DNA of 55,308 nucleotides from the NCBI RefSeq assembly GCF_001039355.2, contig NW_019776166.1, forward strand, positions 1-55,308, in the 5' to 3' direction. Below, piece by piece: positions 1 through 12,642 of this stretch (the first letter of the stretch is position 1; each line of letters opens with the position of its first letter). The notes under the pieces were generated by a model. It was not told where the DNA came from and made no database searches. It saw only the letters and a program-made list of their open reading frames with translations. The translations under genes and the position numbers were made by a program. The DNA is from Lingula anatina (lineage: Eukaryota; Brachiopoda; Lingulata; Lingulida; Lingulidae).

Positions 1-427
1 AAAGTTTCCCTCAATTTATTTATGTAAGCATTGTTGAATTTTAATTTTTTTTTATAAATCACCACATATGTCTTTTGGAGAAAAATATTCGTAATTTGTT
101 ACATAGTTCGAGAGCTTTAAGATGTTTCAACTACTTTGAAGTCGTAACATGTGGAATTTTAATAAAGGTATTTTAAGTACGTCTTGTATCATCGAAATCT
201 TCACGGTAATACAAAAGTAAGGGCGATGATTTTCTTCAGTTTGACCCTGTGCGTGACAACGTATCGATTTTTTGACGTTATCGGGAAAACCAGAAACGAT
301 AACGATCCTTTACAGTCACGAAATAAAATAAAAAATCCACATCAGTTTGCAAGAATGAATAAAAATAAACCAAACGTTTGCAACTAGCATTTAACTAATA
401 CATTTTATGCTGGCTAAGGTAGTAAGC

Positions 428-469
<42 letters not shown>

Positions 470-653
470 TGCTATCGTATATTTTTATCTTTTCTCGGCT
501 CTGCAAATTTTAGTTGAAATCAAACATGTAGCATACTATCATGTTGCCTATTTCCATCCATCAGCGTGTTATTTGTATTATAGTTTCAAATTTATTTCGA
601 CGATTTTAGACCTACGGTGACTATCTAATACTTTCTGTTCTTTCATCTTATAG
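1..653. other. Flank/intron upstream of first visible SLC4 exon
   Basis: No coding exon is supported here. The first recognisable SLC4 exon (654-693) starts with an acceptor and is open from its first base, so this stretch is most likely intron of that gene. It contains a GA microsatellite. The short ORF at 184-387 has no splice or similarity support. Confidence 0.6.
430..469. repeat. (GA)n microsatellite
   Basis: Near-perfect GA dinucleotide run in the presumed SLC4 intron, read directly from the sequence. Confidence 0.95.
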
Positions 654-1546
654 TCAGCACAAAAGCATGGAGACAAGGAGCAGCCAAAGAAACGTAAGTA
701 AACTACAGACGTTTTCACATACAGTTTTTCAGGATGATCGTTTTACAAAAGAAGGGTCTCGTATTTGTGTTGTATTGTAAGTGCAAACCCAAAATCAACC
801 AAAAGGAAAACTGACTAAAGTTTGACCTACACTGTCATACCGTTCACGTCAGTTTAAAAATGTCATTTGTAGGCTGCTTACCCACGTTTATGATCTTAAG
901 TACAATTTATTTGCATATAGAATATACTTACTGCATATTTTTAACAGCCAAAGTTAGCCAAATCATTTAATATTGATCACTTAGAGAGCAAAACAATCTG
1001 ATCACATCCAGAGCTATATGTCACGTATTCATCTCATTTACTTGATCTAGAAGGGAGCATGCGTGATTGATCATAAACCGGCCGACAGCTTTCAAAATCA
1101 TATGCATTTTAAGTATTAAACATACGTTTTTGTGGGGAAAGTTCAATTGGGATGTGAGCCATACAAATGCTGTTTAAATAGACAAACCTGGGGACGCTCG
1201 ACATTGTTAAATGCAATTCATGGGTCCATTAACTGTCTGTGAGCTCAGATCTCCATGCATTCGCCAGTCTAGTGTCGCCACCTATTTATGACTTCTGAAT
1301 CAATTTTGTATCCATTTAGTTTTACCAGGGAATTATATTCCCTGGTTTTACCTATTTATAGATATTTGTGATGGTAATGGTTTAACTCACAGTTTACATG
1401 TTAAAAAGATTATCCGTGTCTCGTCTTTTAAAAATTATATGTCTAGGTGATGTGTTTGAGGATTCCGACTGATCGATTTTTATAATAACGAGATTGGTTA
1501 ACTTTTACTGGTGTTCTAAAACGTGCAGTCTGCATAACTCTGGTCG

Positions 1547-1614
<68 letters not shown>

Positions 1615-4600
1615 AAATCCCCGTTTCTGCGCAACATTCCTCAAATTAGTAGAAAGCATTTTACAAAATGCATTTTCGTGTCAGAGGAATTCTTCCTGAT
1701 TATGGTATTTTTCTACTTAATCCTGATGGAAAATTTGATCGTTTTCAGATGCGCTGCCTCATAATCCATTTCATAAGCGCAAGAAGGTGGATTTTTCCGT
1801 CAACATCGACTCTGGTCATATTCAGTTGGAGCCGAAGGACCTGTTTTGCGAACTGTCTGTTTTGAAGAAGATGAAAGGAGTGGAAATGGAGGAATGGATG
1901 GAAACTGCCAGGTGAAAAAAAATACATTAAGTGTAATTATTAAGATCTTTACACCCCATTCCCCCATCAACTGGCTTATTGGTTTTTTTCTTTTTTAAAG
2001 TGTTTAAACAAAGACTATGTGATTAAGGCTGAAAATGATTTTGAAAGCTATAGAATTGGGAGTTCTTCTGTGAAAGAAATTTTCTCTCTAACAAAGTACG
2101 TTATGAATTGTATTATTTGTTCATAGATGGGTTAAGTTCGAGGAAGTGTTGGAGCCCGGTGGTAAGCGTTGGTCTAAGCCCCGGGTGGCCACGTTGTCTT
2201 ACAAGTACCTGAAAGAGCTGAAGGAAATTATACATGACGGTGTGGTCATTCTTGATCTGGATGGTTCAGACCTACTGGAGGTGTCTGGTAAGTAAATAAT
2301 AAAAATAATAATAATAATAAAAATATAATAATAATTTAACATAAAAGTTGTCAGGTGCTTATTAAACCGTGTGTGATGAATTTCCTCTCGATATCACCGT
2401 TTTCATTTTATCGATACGTTTTCGCACTTTACATTTCGCTCATTTTCTCTCTCCTTATCTCTCTCTCTCTCTCCCTCTCTCTCTCATTCTCTCTCGATCT
2501 CGGTTTTTAAACAGCATTAATTTTCTAGACATGCTCGTGTATCGCCTGATGAAGTCACAATACCACGGCCTTGATCATGAAAAAGTGATAGAGGTCTTTC
2601 TTCGGAAACACCATCATCCACACGAGAAAAGGTCCAAGATCAGGGCTCCCACTGTTGATGTCACCGCACAACAGTACACGAGTTCTATGCGTGTGCCGCC
2701 GTGTAAGTTAATTCATCATCACCACTATCGCCGTATTGTCATATCGTAAAAATTATAAGACACTCTTTGAATAAAACTTAATATGAAAGTGCATATAAGG
2801 ACTGAAAGAAAATATCACGATGAAGACTAATATTATTTCTAGTTTTTTCTTTATGCGGATGGGTGTAAAGGGCCTATTCGTAACGCAAAGCCAGAATTAG
2901 TACATTTCTCAATGCTTTCATTCGAATTTCGTATTTGATTGAATGATATTGTCCGATTACAGCTCCATCTGTACGACAGCGGGCCTCGTCCATCTCCAGT
3001 AGCTTCAAGAGTTTCCGCATGACGTCAGATGACGAAGACACGGGTCACGAGACCGACGGAGTAGACCGAATGGGGGATTCCGAGTGGGATTATGAGCCCG
3101 AGTTTCCCGATTCCCCCGATGTTCCGCCTAGGCAAGACAGTGCTGAACGCCTGGAGATGGAGGGAAAAGATGTTTTGGGGCCAGTGCTCAAAACGGAATA
3201 CAAGGTAGAAATCGTCGGCGTATCATGACCATGTTTCGATATTCAATATGCAATGGTTAAAAATATTATTGTACATGTGTGAATAATAGATTTTATTTGA
3301 AAGGCCATGCCTTTAGTGCAACCCGTATGTTGCTATTGGTATAAAACTTTAAAACGTATGTTAAGATACTTCACAGTCTATTACCACATCATGGGATAAG
3401 CATTATTAAATGACTTTTCCAGTTTGAAACTTTTTGCTAATACAGAACGACCGGTATATAGCAGGCTGTAAAGCCTTCTGCCTTAACCGCTTGAAGTAGT
3501 GAATCTCAAAAAAGTTTAACCAATAGATTAATGCTAGGACGCTTTCGCTTATTTTCTGAAGTTTTATTTGTAGCCAAATCGCAACTTTTTGCGAAAGATT
3601 CCACCAGGCGCTGAAGCGTGCAATATCTGCGTGGGCGAGGCAGATTTTCTCTCTCATCCCATGTTCGTCCTTGCTCGGCTTTCTTCGGGTGTAGTACTGG
3701 GAGACATGACGGAGGTTCACCTTCCAAGCAGGTTCATTTTGTTTCTTCTGGCCCCCAAAGGCGGACAGAACGTCATCAACTATGAGGAAATGGGGCGCGT
3801 CATGGGGACTCTGATGAGCGATGAGGTATTTTTTTAATGTTCACTTATTCTTGATTGTTTGGTGACATTACTGGATAGAGGGACTAAAAAATTCATATTC
3901 TCCGTACTCGTTATTTTCATTACTTTGTTGTCAGTTATTCCCAGAGCGGAGTGCTTGTATTTTTTCCACATCATAGTAAATAGACATAACTGTGCATCAT
4001 GAGAAAAGGGATTAACTTCAAAATAGCAATATTTCTCTGTTTTTTAACCTGTTATTTGACATTAACTGGTTATTTGTATGATGCTACAATGAAATTGGAC
4101 AGAACTTTGAAACGAAGGGGAAAAATGGAAAATGCACTTAAAGGCTTATATTTGTATTTTAGGTGTTCAAAGAAGTCGCTTACAAAGCACGCTCTAAACA
4201 TGACATCATGCTCGCCATAGACGAGTTTCTGATAAATTCGACACTGCTGCCACCCAGTGAATGGGATCCTTCCATTAGAATCGACCCGCCTCAAAATGTT
4301 CCAGCACAGGTACGGCTCGCGAGGAAAGGAGAATATGTTGATGAATGAATATCCAGACTGTAAAACACATCGAGAGGAAATATTCTGAAGTTGGCTTTGA
4401 TTAAAACCTTTGTTTCAATATGAATCCTTGATTAACAAATAAGGATGTTATAATAAAAAGAATTCTAAAATGTAGTGCGCAAACAAGTAAAAAAGTACAA
4501 GTGGTGATGATCTTGTTATGGGCGGGCACCCCTATTCCATATTCTCAAATTCTGTTGCTTTAGTTATTTTGGACAAATGCTTTCAAATTGGCTACTAAGG

Positions 4601-7600
4601 CATTAAGAATGTCCTTTTTTTGTGATTTGATGGTGGTTGCCTCTCATTTGACAAAGAATGTTTTTGTGTGATTTGATATTTGTTACGACATAATTTTAGA
4701 CTCAAAGGAGGAAGGCTGCAAAGACCATATGTAACCTCGATCACCAGAAGCATATTCTGCCAGACGACCAGCATTCTGACTCGGAGGACGAGGATGAGCA
4801 TGCGCGGGAAACCGGTGTGTCCGAGGAAATCATGTTGTCCAGGACTGGGAAGTATGTGAATTCATAATATAGAAACATACAGCAATGTGAAAAATACGAA
4901 AAAAAAAACGAGCCGACTTGACAACATTTAATAAAAGTGCCTTGAAGTTTATTCATTTTTTATCTTGCTCATATTGTGCCCCTACAGATGCTATTCTCTG
5001 TCAAAAAATAGACCCTTTAAGTGACGAATATCCATTTTCTTTATGTAGATTATTTGGCGGATTGGTTCAAGACGTTAAAAGAAAGTGGAGTTTTTACGCA
5101 AGTGACTTTAAAGATGCGCTGCACGTGCAGTGTTTGGGGACGTTCATCTTTTTGTACTTTGCCATGTTAGCTGCCAACATGACCTTTGGTGGATTGCTGG
5201 GGATAGCGACAGAACAACGAATGGTATTTCTCTCTCTCTCTCTCTCCTAATGTTCAACCAATCAGCACGTACTTCATATTGTGTAGTGCTTTGAAAACTA
5301 CAGATTCTTTTCAATAAATCATTATTTAAAAGTTATTCTACATAAAAAGACATTGCATTTTCGGTAATACAAAATCTCTTAATTAATGGACATTCATCAA
5401 TTGTCTTTACCTCAGGGCAATGTGGAGAACCTATTGGCGGCAGGTTCCTGTGGTATTGTCTACGTGCTATTTTCGGGGCAGCCACTCTCCATTTTGGGTA
5501 GTACTGGCCCGTTTTTGTTGTTTGAGGGGTTGTTTTATTCCTTCTGCGTGTAAGTGAATTTGTTTTAAGCCCTGTAGGCCTACTTGGTAATTGTGAATTT
5601 CGTTATGTGATAGTTTTAAAGGAAACAAAGACAAACAATTAAGAGTTGTCGTACATGTATTAAGGAAAAACAGTCGATTTGATTACATGTAACAAAGACA
5701 TAAACTTTCAAAATAAACTTTCAAATTTTTTCAGGGAGAACGGCATTGATTACTATCCCTTCCGGTTTTGGGTAGGCATGTGGACCTGTGTAATCTTACT
5801 GGTAGTGGTGGCATTTGATTTTAGCGCCATGGTGAGATACATCACAAAGTTTACGATGGAGAGTTTTGCAATGTTGATTGCCATCATTTTCGTATTTGAC
5901 GCTTTTGAGAAGACATTCAACATCCTGAATGAGGCACCATTCAAGTCTCATACCGCACCACCGGATGCTCATTTGTGCGACTGCGTAAGAAGACTCAACA
6001 CAAGTGACGTCATCATTTCGAGCATAGATAACGTCACAGCTGACGTAAATGGTGTCATCAAGTTTGATCCAAGCGATGTTCTAAAGAATGCCAACTACAG
6101 CCTCTATCAAGAGCTTACACATTTTCACGATGTTGTAGTAAGTGGATGTGATGCTTTGGGAGGTCAGTTGGAAGGGGCAGAATGTTATGACCATACTAAG
6201 TACAAAGCGGATGTTTTCTTGTTTTCCACCTGGCTTTTCATGGGAACTTTTGGCATTATAATGGCTTTGAAGTCTTTCCAACGTAGTGGTTACCTTCACT
6301 CAAAGGTAAAGTGTACTAAGTTTACTAAGTTTTATTCCTTCTAGAATAAAATCATCGCAATCTACATGTACAACTTCATGTGTATGTCTTACCTATTTTT
6401 GCCCACTGGTTGGTAGATTAATGTAGCACTGATAAAGTACTGCCCGAATAACATCTATATGTTTAAGACTGTTTAAGGTAGGTATCCTTACAATGAAGGA
6501 TATATTTGATAGTTTGGGACTACCCTGTTGCTCGGTTTGGTAGCATAAATGTTTAGCTTAAACAAAATTACAATAGATGAAAGGATAAAAGCGAAGAGAT
6601 TTTGGTCAAAATATCGGTATGCTGATTGTGTATTGAAGGTCTGAATAGAGTTTTGTAAGTTGTTCTGTTTTTAACAGTGATTGTTTACTTCAGGTCCGCT
6701 CTCTGCTGGGTGATTTTGCTGTCCCCTTGGCAATAGCAGCCATGGTGACACTGGACCGACTGGTGGACATAGAGACACCAAAGCTCAAAGTACCAACGGA
6801 GGTCAAGGTAATATCAAATTGTGTTTCCACTCAGTAATATCCAGTTGTGTTTCCACTCAGTAATATCCAATTGTGTTTCCACTCAGTAATATCCAATTGT
6901 GTTTCCACTCAGTAAATTGCTATTCTTGTTTGTTGTGAGGTTATTGACTGCAAACTGTCCGTCGAAGTTAATTTTTCAAAAGATTTTATTTGAAATTGCT
7001 CTTTCAAGTTTTATAACAAATTTGTCCAAAGGATTGCCATTTTAAAGAGGAGAATTATTCAGTGCACCGAACTGACGACGTCTTTTTTCCAGCCGTCGTA
7101 CGACCGCAGTTGGATTATAGATCCCATGGGCAAAAACGCATGGTGGACAATCGTTGCCGCCATCTTGCCGGCTCTTCTGGTGTCCATTCTGGTCTTTCTG
7201 GCCCAGCAGATCACCTCCGTTATTGTGAACAGGAAAGAAAACAAGTTAAAGGTAAGTTTTCTTGAAACATATGTATGGATACAGAATTTCATGTTGATAA
7301 CTAATCATTTTAAAAGATGCCTTAGAAGGACAAGTGGTTGCAGAGCCACGTATATTTTGTTCTTTCAGCCACAATCTAAAAGTCTCACTAACCCTTTTGT
7401 ACATCCACTGTAAATTTTAGCCATTTTAGAATTATTCACAAAATTCAAAAATGGCGATTTTTGAGAATAATTAGATTTGACTTTCAGTAACTTCCACCTT
7501 TGAGCAATCATATTTACATTTTGGAGCCGTATCACTGTTAAAGAAGTATACTGTGTACTTTTATTACAATTTTCATTACTTACAGAAAGGCGGCGGCTAC

Positions 7601-9807
7601 CACCTGGACATATTCATAGTAGCTATACAGATTGCTGTGTGCTCGGCCCTGGGCCTTCCCTGGATGGTGGCGGCGACCGTGCGGTCAATGTCCCACGTCA
7701 ACAGTCTCAAGATGACCAGCGAGTGCAAGGCGCCGGGAGAGAAACCGACGTTCCTGGGAGTGAGGTGACCGTTTTATCTTGTTTTTAGTTTGATATGGCT
7801 GCAAAAGGCTCTACTGATATCAGTGGAATGTGTTATATTGAATATATTGATAACTCTGACTGTCTAGTGACCTTATTTTAACTGCCCTTACTGTTTAATT
7901 TTATGCATTATTGGTGTTGTGCCTCTGCATAGCACCTATAGAATGACATGATGTTCTATGTACAAGTAATGAAGGCTCTGCTCCTTCAACAGAAAGCTTA
8001 AAATAATTTTGGCTCGGAAATTTAAAAGAAGTCTTCAGTAAAATGGAAGTAATCACTGATAACCCTTGGATCTTCCTTTCTACAGATCTCTCTTTGAACC
8101 CCATCGCGTCTTTAAAATATTGAACAAATCTTAATCCGTATAATCCAGGATCTAAATACGCATGTTAAGCAAGTTCCTTTCTAAAAGCACGTGTAGGTGT
8201 ATTATCTTGTCTGTTGAGTAATAAATATTGCGATTTTTGTACCCAGGGAGCAGCGAGTCACCGGGTTACTGGTCTACACGGTTCTTGGTTGTTCTGTCCT
8301 CATGTCGTCGTTTCTAAACGTAAGTACCATTAATATACATGTATCACAGGCGTTAGACACTTCAAAAAGGCTTGAGTACTCAATGCTCTGAAACATATAT
8401 TTCGTCCGATGCAATATTATGTATTTTTTATTTGTAATTGTCTTGCTTCTTTCCTTCAGTATATACCGATGCCCATTCTCTATGGCGTGTTTCTGTACAT
8501 GGGTGTATCATCACTGTACGATAAAGAGGTAAGTTGTAAAGGCGCTAAGTTACTGGCCATGTCGAAGAATGCATATGGACAAGGAACCTGTCACCTTTCA
8601 GTTTTCCAATTCAAATATTTGTCAATTTTACCGGTACAAAACGTTCTACCTAGCTACCTCTAAGTGCAAAATATTAAACCCTCAGTTCTGGTTTTACTTA
8701 TCGAAAGTCGAGAATGGCTGCGTATAAGCAGCTATAAATTTTATAGTAATTTGACTACAATTCTTTCATGAAACTTGCAGTAAGATTTAAAATTTATATT
8801 AAAGAACCTCATTTATTTCACTTGATGATAATCCATTATTCTACTAACTTCAGGTTGTGCAGAGAGTCCTCATCATGTTCATGCCCCAGAAATACCAACC
8901 GGACTATATGTTTTTGCGCCACGTCAAGACGCGTCGAGTTCACCTTTTCACCATCATTCAAATTGTGTGCTTTGCACTACTTTGGGTGGTGAAGTCAATT
9001 AGCATCATCTCTATGGCGTTTCCACTTATGGTGAGTATAACTGGGAGGTCGTTAAAGGCTGATATTCTGTTAAGGTGGATATTTGAGACAGCAATATGTG
9101 GCTCAGTGAATAAGAAGAGTACAGGCGAGATATGGAAGTTAAGCTTATTTTATCTTTATTATGATACCTTCAGTACTTTCCACAGTTTCAGAAATGGTTC
9201 TATTATAGTTGGTGAATCCTATATTTCTGTTTTATATTTGGGAAAAAAAACTAGAACATACATGTAAGTAGGTGACAGTGTAAGGGTTTATACAAAACAG
9301 TTTTGAGTTATGATTTGGGTGCTGTTATTGTTTGTGCCACAACGACCAATCCCCCGTTCCTTGCATCTATGAATGTTTTCCATCCTCTGAAAACATTCAT
9401 GTCATCCTTGTCTAGGTCCTGCTCATGTGCGTTGCCAGGAAACTGATGGAGCATATCTTCAACATGAGAGAACTGTTCTGGCTGGACAACTTACTGCCAG
9501 AGTCCAAGTCGAAGGCCAAGAAGGTATTTAAAACTGTACTGCAGGAAACTAATGTGGACGAGCGTTAAAGGGATAACAACTGTTCATTTTGGCAAAAAAA
9601 AATGAATTTTCCTGGGGAAAACAGCAATTTTCCCATACTTACCAATGGATAATGAATCCATTTCTACATTCAAAGTTAGTCCTTGTTTTTTTTTTTCTAA
9701 AAAGTTTTTCAATAGTCTCTTAAGAGATAATTACAGAGTATAACCATCTATGGAGGCCACGTGGTCAGATGTCATGCACATATTTCATATTAATTACTGT
9801 AACTGCT

Positions 9808-9839
<32 letters not shown>

Positions 9840-10247
9840 GTAAAATAGAAAATGTTATATTTCTATGTGTTGTTTACAGTGTATTTATTGTGATATATAG
9901 ATCTCATAAGAAGAGTTGTTATTCCTTTAACAATTAACCACGTACATCAGTAGTAGGAAATGGTATACAGAAATAGATATTTATAATTAGAGTAGTAATA
10001 AGAATCAGCGAAATGATTATAATTATAAAAATAAATAGGAACTTGATGCAGATTTGATGTTTCGAATATTGTTACCAAATTGTGCATCTTTTCACAGGCC
10101 GAGGAAGCTAAGGAGATGGAAATGAAACAGACAGAAGAGGCAAAGCAAAATGGAACAACGGTGTCAAATGGCGAAGCCGTTACTGATACTGAAGACGAAA
10201 AGAAAATGAATGAGGTGGTCGTAGGCATTGAGAGCAGCCGCTTATGA
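654..10247 (+). CDS. SLC4: SLC4-family bicarbonate transporter (NBC/NDCBE-like), 5' incomplete
   Basis: Integral plasma-membrane HCO3-/CO3 2- transporter. Nineteen exons join in frame to 1079 residues plus stop: 654-693, 1749-1911, 2127-2287, 2529-2702, 2963-3204, 3574-3825, 4163-4309, 4700-4851, 5049-5223, 5416-5549, 5735-6305, 6694-6807, 7093-7251, 7586-7764, 8247-8319, 8460-8528, 8854-9030, 9416-9523, 10098-10247. The cytoplasmic N-domain shows [21 protein letters not shown] and [15 protein letters not shown]. The membrane domain begins [12 protein letters not shown] and carries [12 protein letters not shown], which is the Na+-coupled (NBC/NDCBE) rather than anion-exchanger form of TM3. 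The large extracellular loop (exon 5735-6305) has four Cys and NTS, NVT and NYS glycosylation sequons. Later motifs are [24 protein letters not shown] and [13 protein letters not shown]. The tail is charged and ends ESSRL, a possible class I PDZ ligand. Oddity: the acidic TM8 residue is Ala (FLAQQIT). Family assignment is secure; the exact paralogue and ion coupling are not. Confidence 0.95.
1551..1613. repeat. (AT)n microsatellite
   Basis: About 30 uninterrupted AT units in the SLC4 intron between exons 654-693 and 1749-1911. Confidence 0.97.
6811..6914. repeat. 26-bp minisatellite, four units
   Basis: Four head-to-tail 26-bp units containing TTGTGTTTCCACTCAGTAAT. They start three bases after the donor of exon 6694-6807. 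Each unit carries the string CCACTCAG, which looks like a splice acceptor, close to a true donor. Units differ by only one or two bases, so the array is recent. Confidence 0.93.
9565..9930. mobile_element. Miniature inverted-repeat element, family A copy 1
   Basis: Terminal inverted repeats of about 23 bp (TTAAAGGGATAACAACTGTT on the left, and TTAAAGGAATAACAACTCTT read from the right) bound about 366 bp in the SLC4 intron between exons 9416-9523 and 10098-10247. Both ends carry TTAA, which may be the target duplication. A poly-T run lies inside. A second copy, inverted and shorter, is at 26049-26328 and matches in both arms. There is no transposase ORF, so it is non-autonomous. Confidence 0.75.
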
Positions 10248-10758
10248 GTCGTCTGATTGCACTGCCTGAGTACCATTTAAATTTAAAATGTGAAAAGACA
10301 AGTTTTTACTAAAAAGAGTATTGTTGTCACAATTCAGTTCACATGCCGCTTAATAACAACCCTTGGTATGCTTTTAAGTCGATGGAATTTCGACCCATGC
10401 AAAATAGTTTCCTTTTTGCAGTGAAAGGGAAACGGCAAATGTAACCGTAAAGTGGATTCTATTTCAGTGTAAACAGACCGGAAAATGACACTTTAAAATA
10501 TAATCTGAGGGTTTACATGTCAAAAAGAGAATGCATAATGTCGAAGTATAATCAAGAAAACGGAAAAAATGTTATAACGATTTTGCATATACTCCATTGA
10601 ATTCTAATTAAAAAGCATTTACTTTCACAAGTTCAACACTAATTAATATTTTTCACTCTTGTTCACCCAGATGATTAAAATCATAATCATATGAATTTAT
10701 ATAATGCATTATCATATTATTTGGTGATATATACATATAGGTCATATTCATTTAATTC

Positions 10759-10764
10759 AATAAA
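10759..10764 (+). terminator. Candidate polyadenylation signal of SLC4
   Basis: AATAAA about 510 bp after the SLC4 stop codon. Further AATAAA hexamers occur near 11281 and 11358, so longer 3' UTRs are possible. Confidence 0.5.
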
Positions 10765-10779
10765 ACTCTTTGTTATGTA

Positions 10780-12280
10780 GTTGACACATTTTATAAGTTA
10801 CGCTTTTTACCATATGTTATATACAGTGCTAATTTTGTCTGGTTTTGCGCGAGTTTATTTCATTAACGGTTTTGGTAACAGAACTGAAACTTTGAATATC
10901 AAGATGTGCAGAAGGCAGGGTTTTCGTGTATGCGTGTTATGTCTACGTTTTAATATATTGGGAACATATTAGGCTCCTTAACCATCATTTTTTTCATTTG
11001 ATTAAAGATTGTAATGTGTAGCTTTCAGTTAAAAGCTAACACAGTAGTTGATTGATCACTAGATTCTGTGGAGAACCAACATTGGCTGGTGTTGTGGTAT
11101 AAGAAAATTGTAAATGTACTCTACATTTGTATCTTAACCTGTGCACTTACATGTATGATGTAGTTATGTCACATTAACTTTCTCATTGCGTTCATATTAC
11201 GCATTTAGCCAAACTGGAACACATTGGCGTACAAAAAAGAATAGAAACTCGTTTGAAAATGTTTTATTTTTGTACTCATCAATAAAACGCAGTGTGCAAA
11301 TGCATTTTTAAAAACCGTAAAAAAATGAGTATTATTAGAACGTACACTGTTTAATTCAATAAAATAAGCTATATTTTTCTTCAAATGTTATATGAGTTAA
11401 TTTCTGCATGCATGATAAAGAATATGAAACGTTCGCCTTTCATATGCGACACATCTTCAAAGGGCTTCTATTTACTTCATGATGAGATGGTTCACTCTAA
11501 GATTGGAGATCTGAAAAAAGGCAGATTTAACCTACGATCTATTCCCATTCTACTGCAGCAGGTTTTTCTCCAAATATTCTTCAATTTAATTTTACACATC
11601 TAATCATTTATCCAAAATATGTTCATAATAAAATATACCTTGTGTATACAAAATATATTTGCCAATGGACTAGGCCATTCCTTTAAAGTGACAAAGTGAA
11701 GGTATTTAAATAAGGACATGTTAAAGGTACACCCCATCAGATTTACCTACCAAAAAGGATATTCCCGGGAAAATAAGCAATTTTCTCGTACTCACGAATC
11801 ATTCCTCTATCCCTTTCTGCACTTGGATTCGACCTTTGATAAAATTTACAAAGGTTGATTTTAGCTTGAAATGACTGGCCAATAATTTTCCTATAAGCTC
11901 TAATGGAAATATCAACATCAGGTACTCTCCCAAAAAATTGAAGGGGTTAAATAATTTTTTCGGTGTATGTAAGTTTGACAAGAAGCTGTAGATGGCAAAA
12001 TAAGCATTTGGGGGATTTTGAAACCCATGGAGTGTACCTTTACCACTTCGTGATGAACTAATCTGAGAACAAGTAATACTTTTTTTGACAATTTTAACAG
12101 TTAAATGCCATAAATTAACGTCGCAAAAATACCCAGATTAATTTTTTTGCGTAGGAACGTTTCCGCCCGTCAACCTTCACACAGTTTTTCATCGTAGGCA
12201 ACCGAAAGTCAGTGCGAGAATATAGCTCGAAGGGATGATGATTTTGAAACACGATCGCTTAAGTGTGGGCTAAGGACTTT
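10780..12280. other. Intergenic region between convergent SLC4 and CAP genes
   Basis: No exon with splice or family support on either strand. It contains an inverted-repeat element at 11721-12042; the rest is AT-rich spacer or 3' UTR. Confidence 0.6.
11721..12042. mobile_element. Miniature inverted-repeat element, family B
   Basis: Ends are inverted repeats: TTAAAGGTACACCCCAT at the left, and GTAAAGGTACACTCCAT read from the right. The length is about 320 bp with no ORF. Internal phrases (CCCGGGAAAATAAGCAATTTTC, then CTTTCTGCAC) resemble the left arm of family A, so the families may share ancestry. Target duplication is unclear. Confidence 0.6.
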
Positions 12281-12286
12281 TTTATT
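12281..12286 (-). terminator. Candidate polyadenylation signal of CAP gene
   Basis: TTTATT on the plus strand, i.e. AATAAA on the minus strand, about 360 bp after the CAP stop codon. Position is plausible but unproven. Confidence 0.35.
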
Positions 12287-12642
12287 TCCCCATGTTGTTG
12301 CGGAGTTATGTCTCGTGTCAGAAAAGAGGGACCAGAGGTTGGTAATTCAGAGAAAAGGGGCGTAAAAATCGCCCAAGAAAATCGTTAAGCATGAGCTTTC
12401 CACGGGAAAATCTTACACTGTACATCTTTAACTCAGGATTGAGCAAGAGCCAGCGAGGACCAGGTCAAAGGCCCTTCAGTTGCAGCGCAATCACCTGTCT
12501 TCAATCTCACTTGGTAAGACCACGGTCACATTGTTCTCTGTCTGGTTATATCTTTTTAATGGCGTTTGCTCATCTTGTTGGCAGTGGATGTTAGGTGTTG
12601 GTTGAGTTTATCTTTCTGCATACCTTTAAATAGGATTTTACT

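Noticed and set aside
1443-1637. Minus-strand ORF with a long Tyr-Ile repeat
   Set aside because: Translation of the AT microsatellite.
2369-2749. 126-codon ORF including a CT-rich tract
   Set aside because: Only 2529-2702 of it is an SLC4 exon; the upstream part is intron with a pyrimidine tract before the acceptor.
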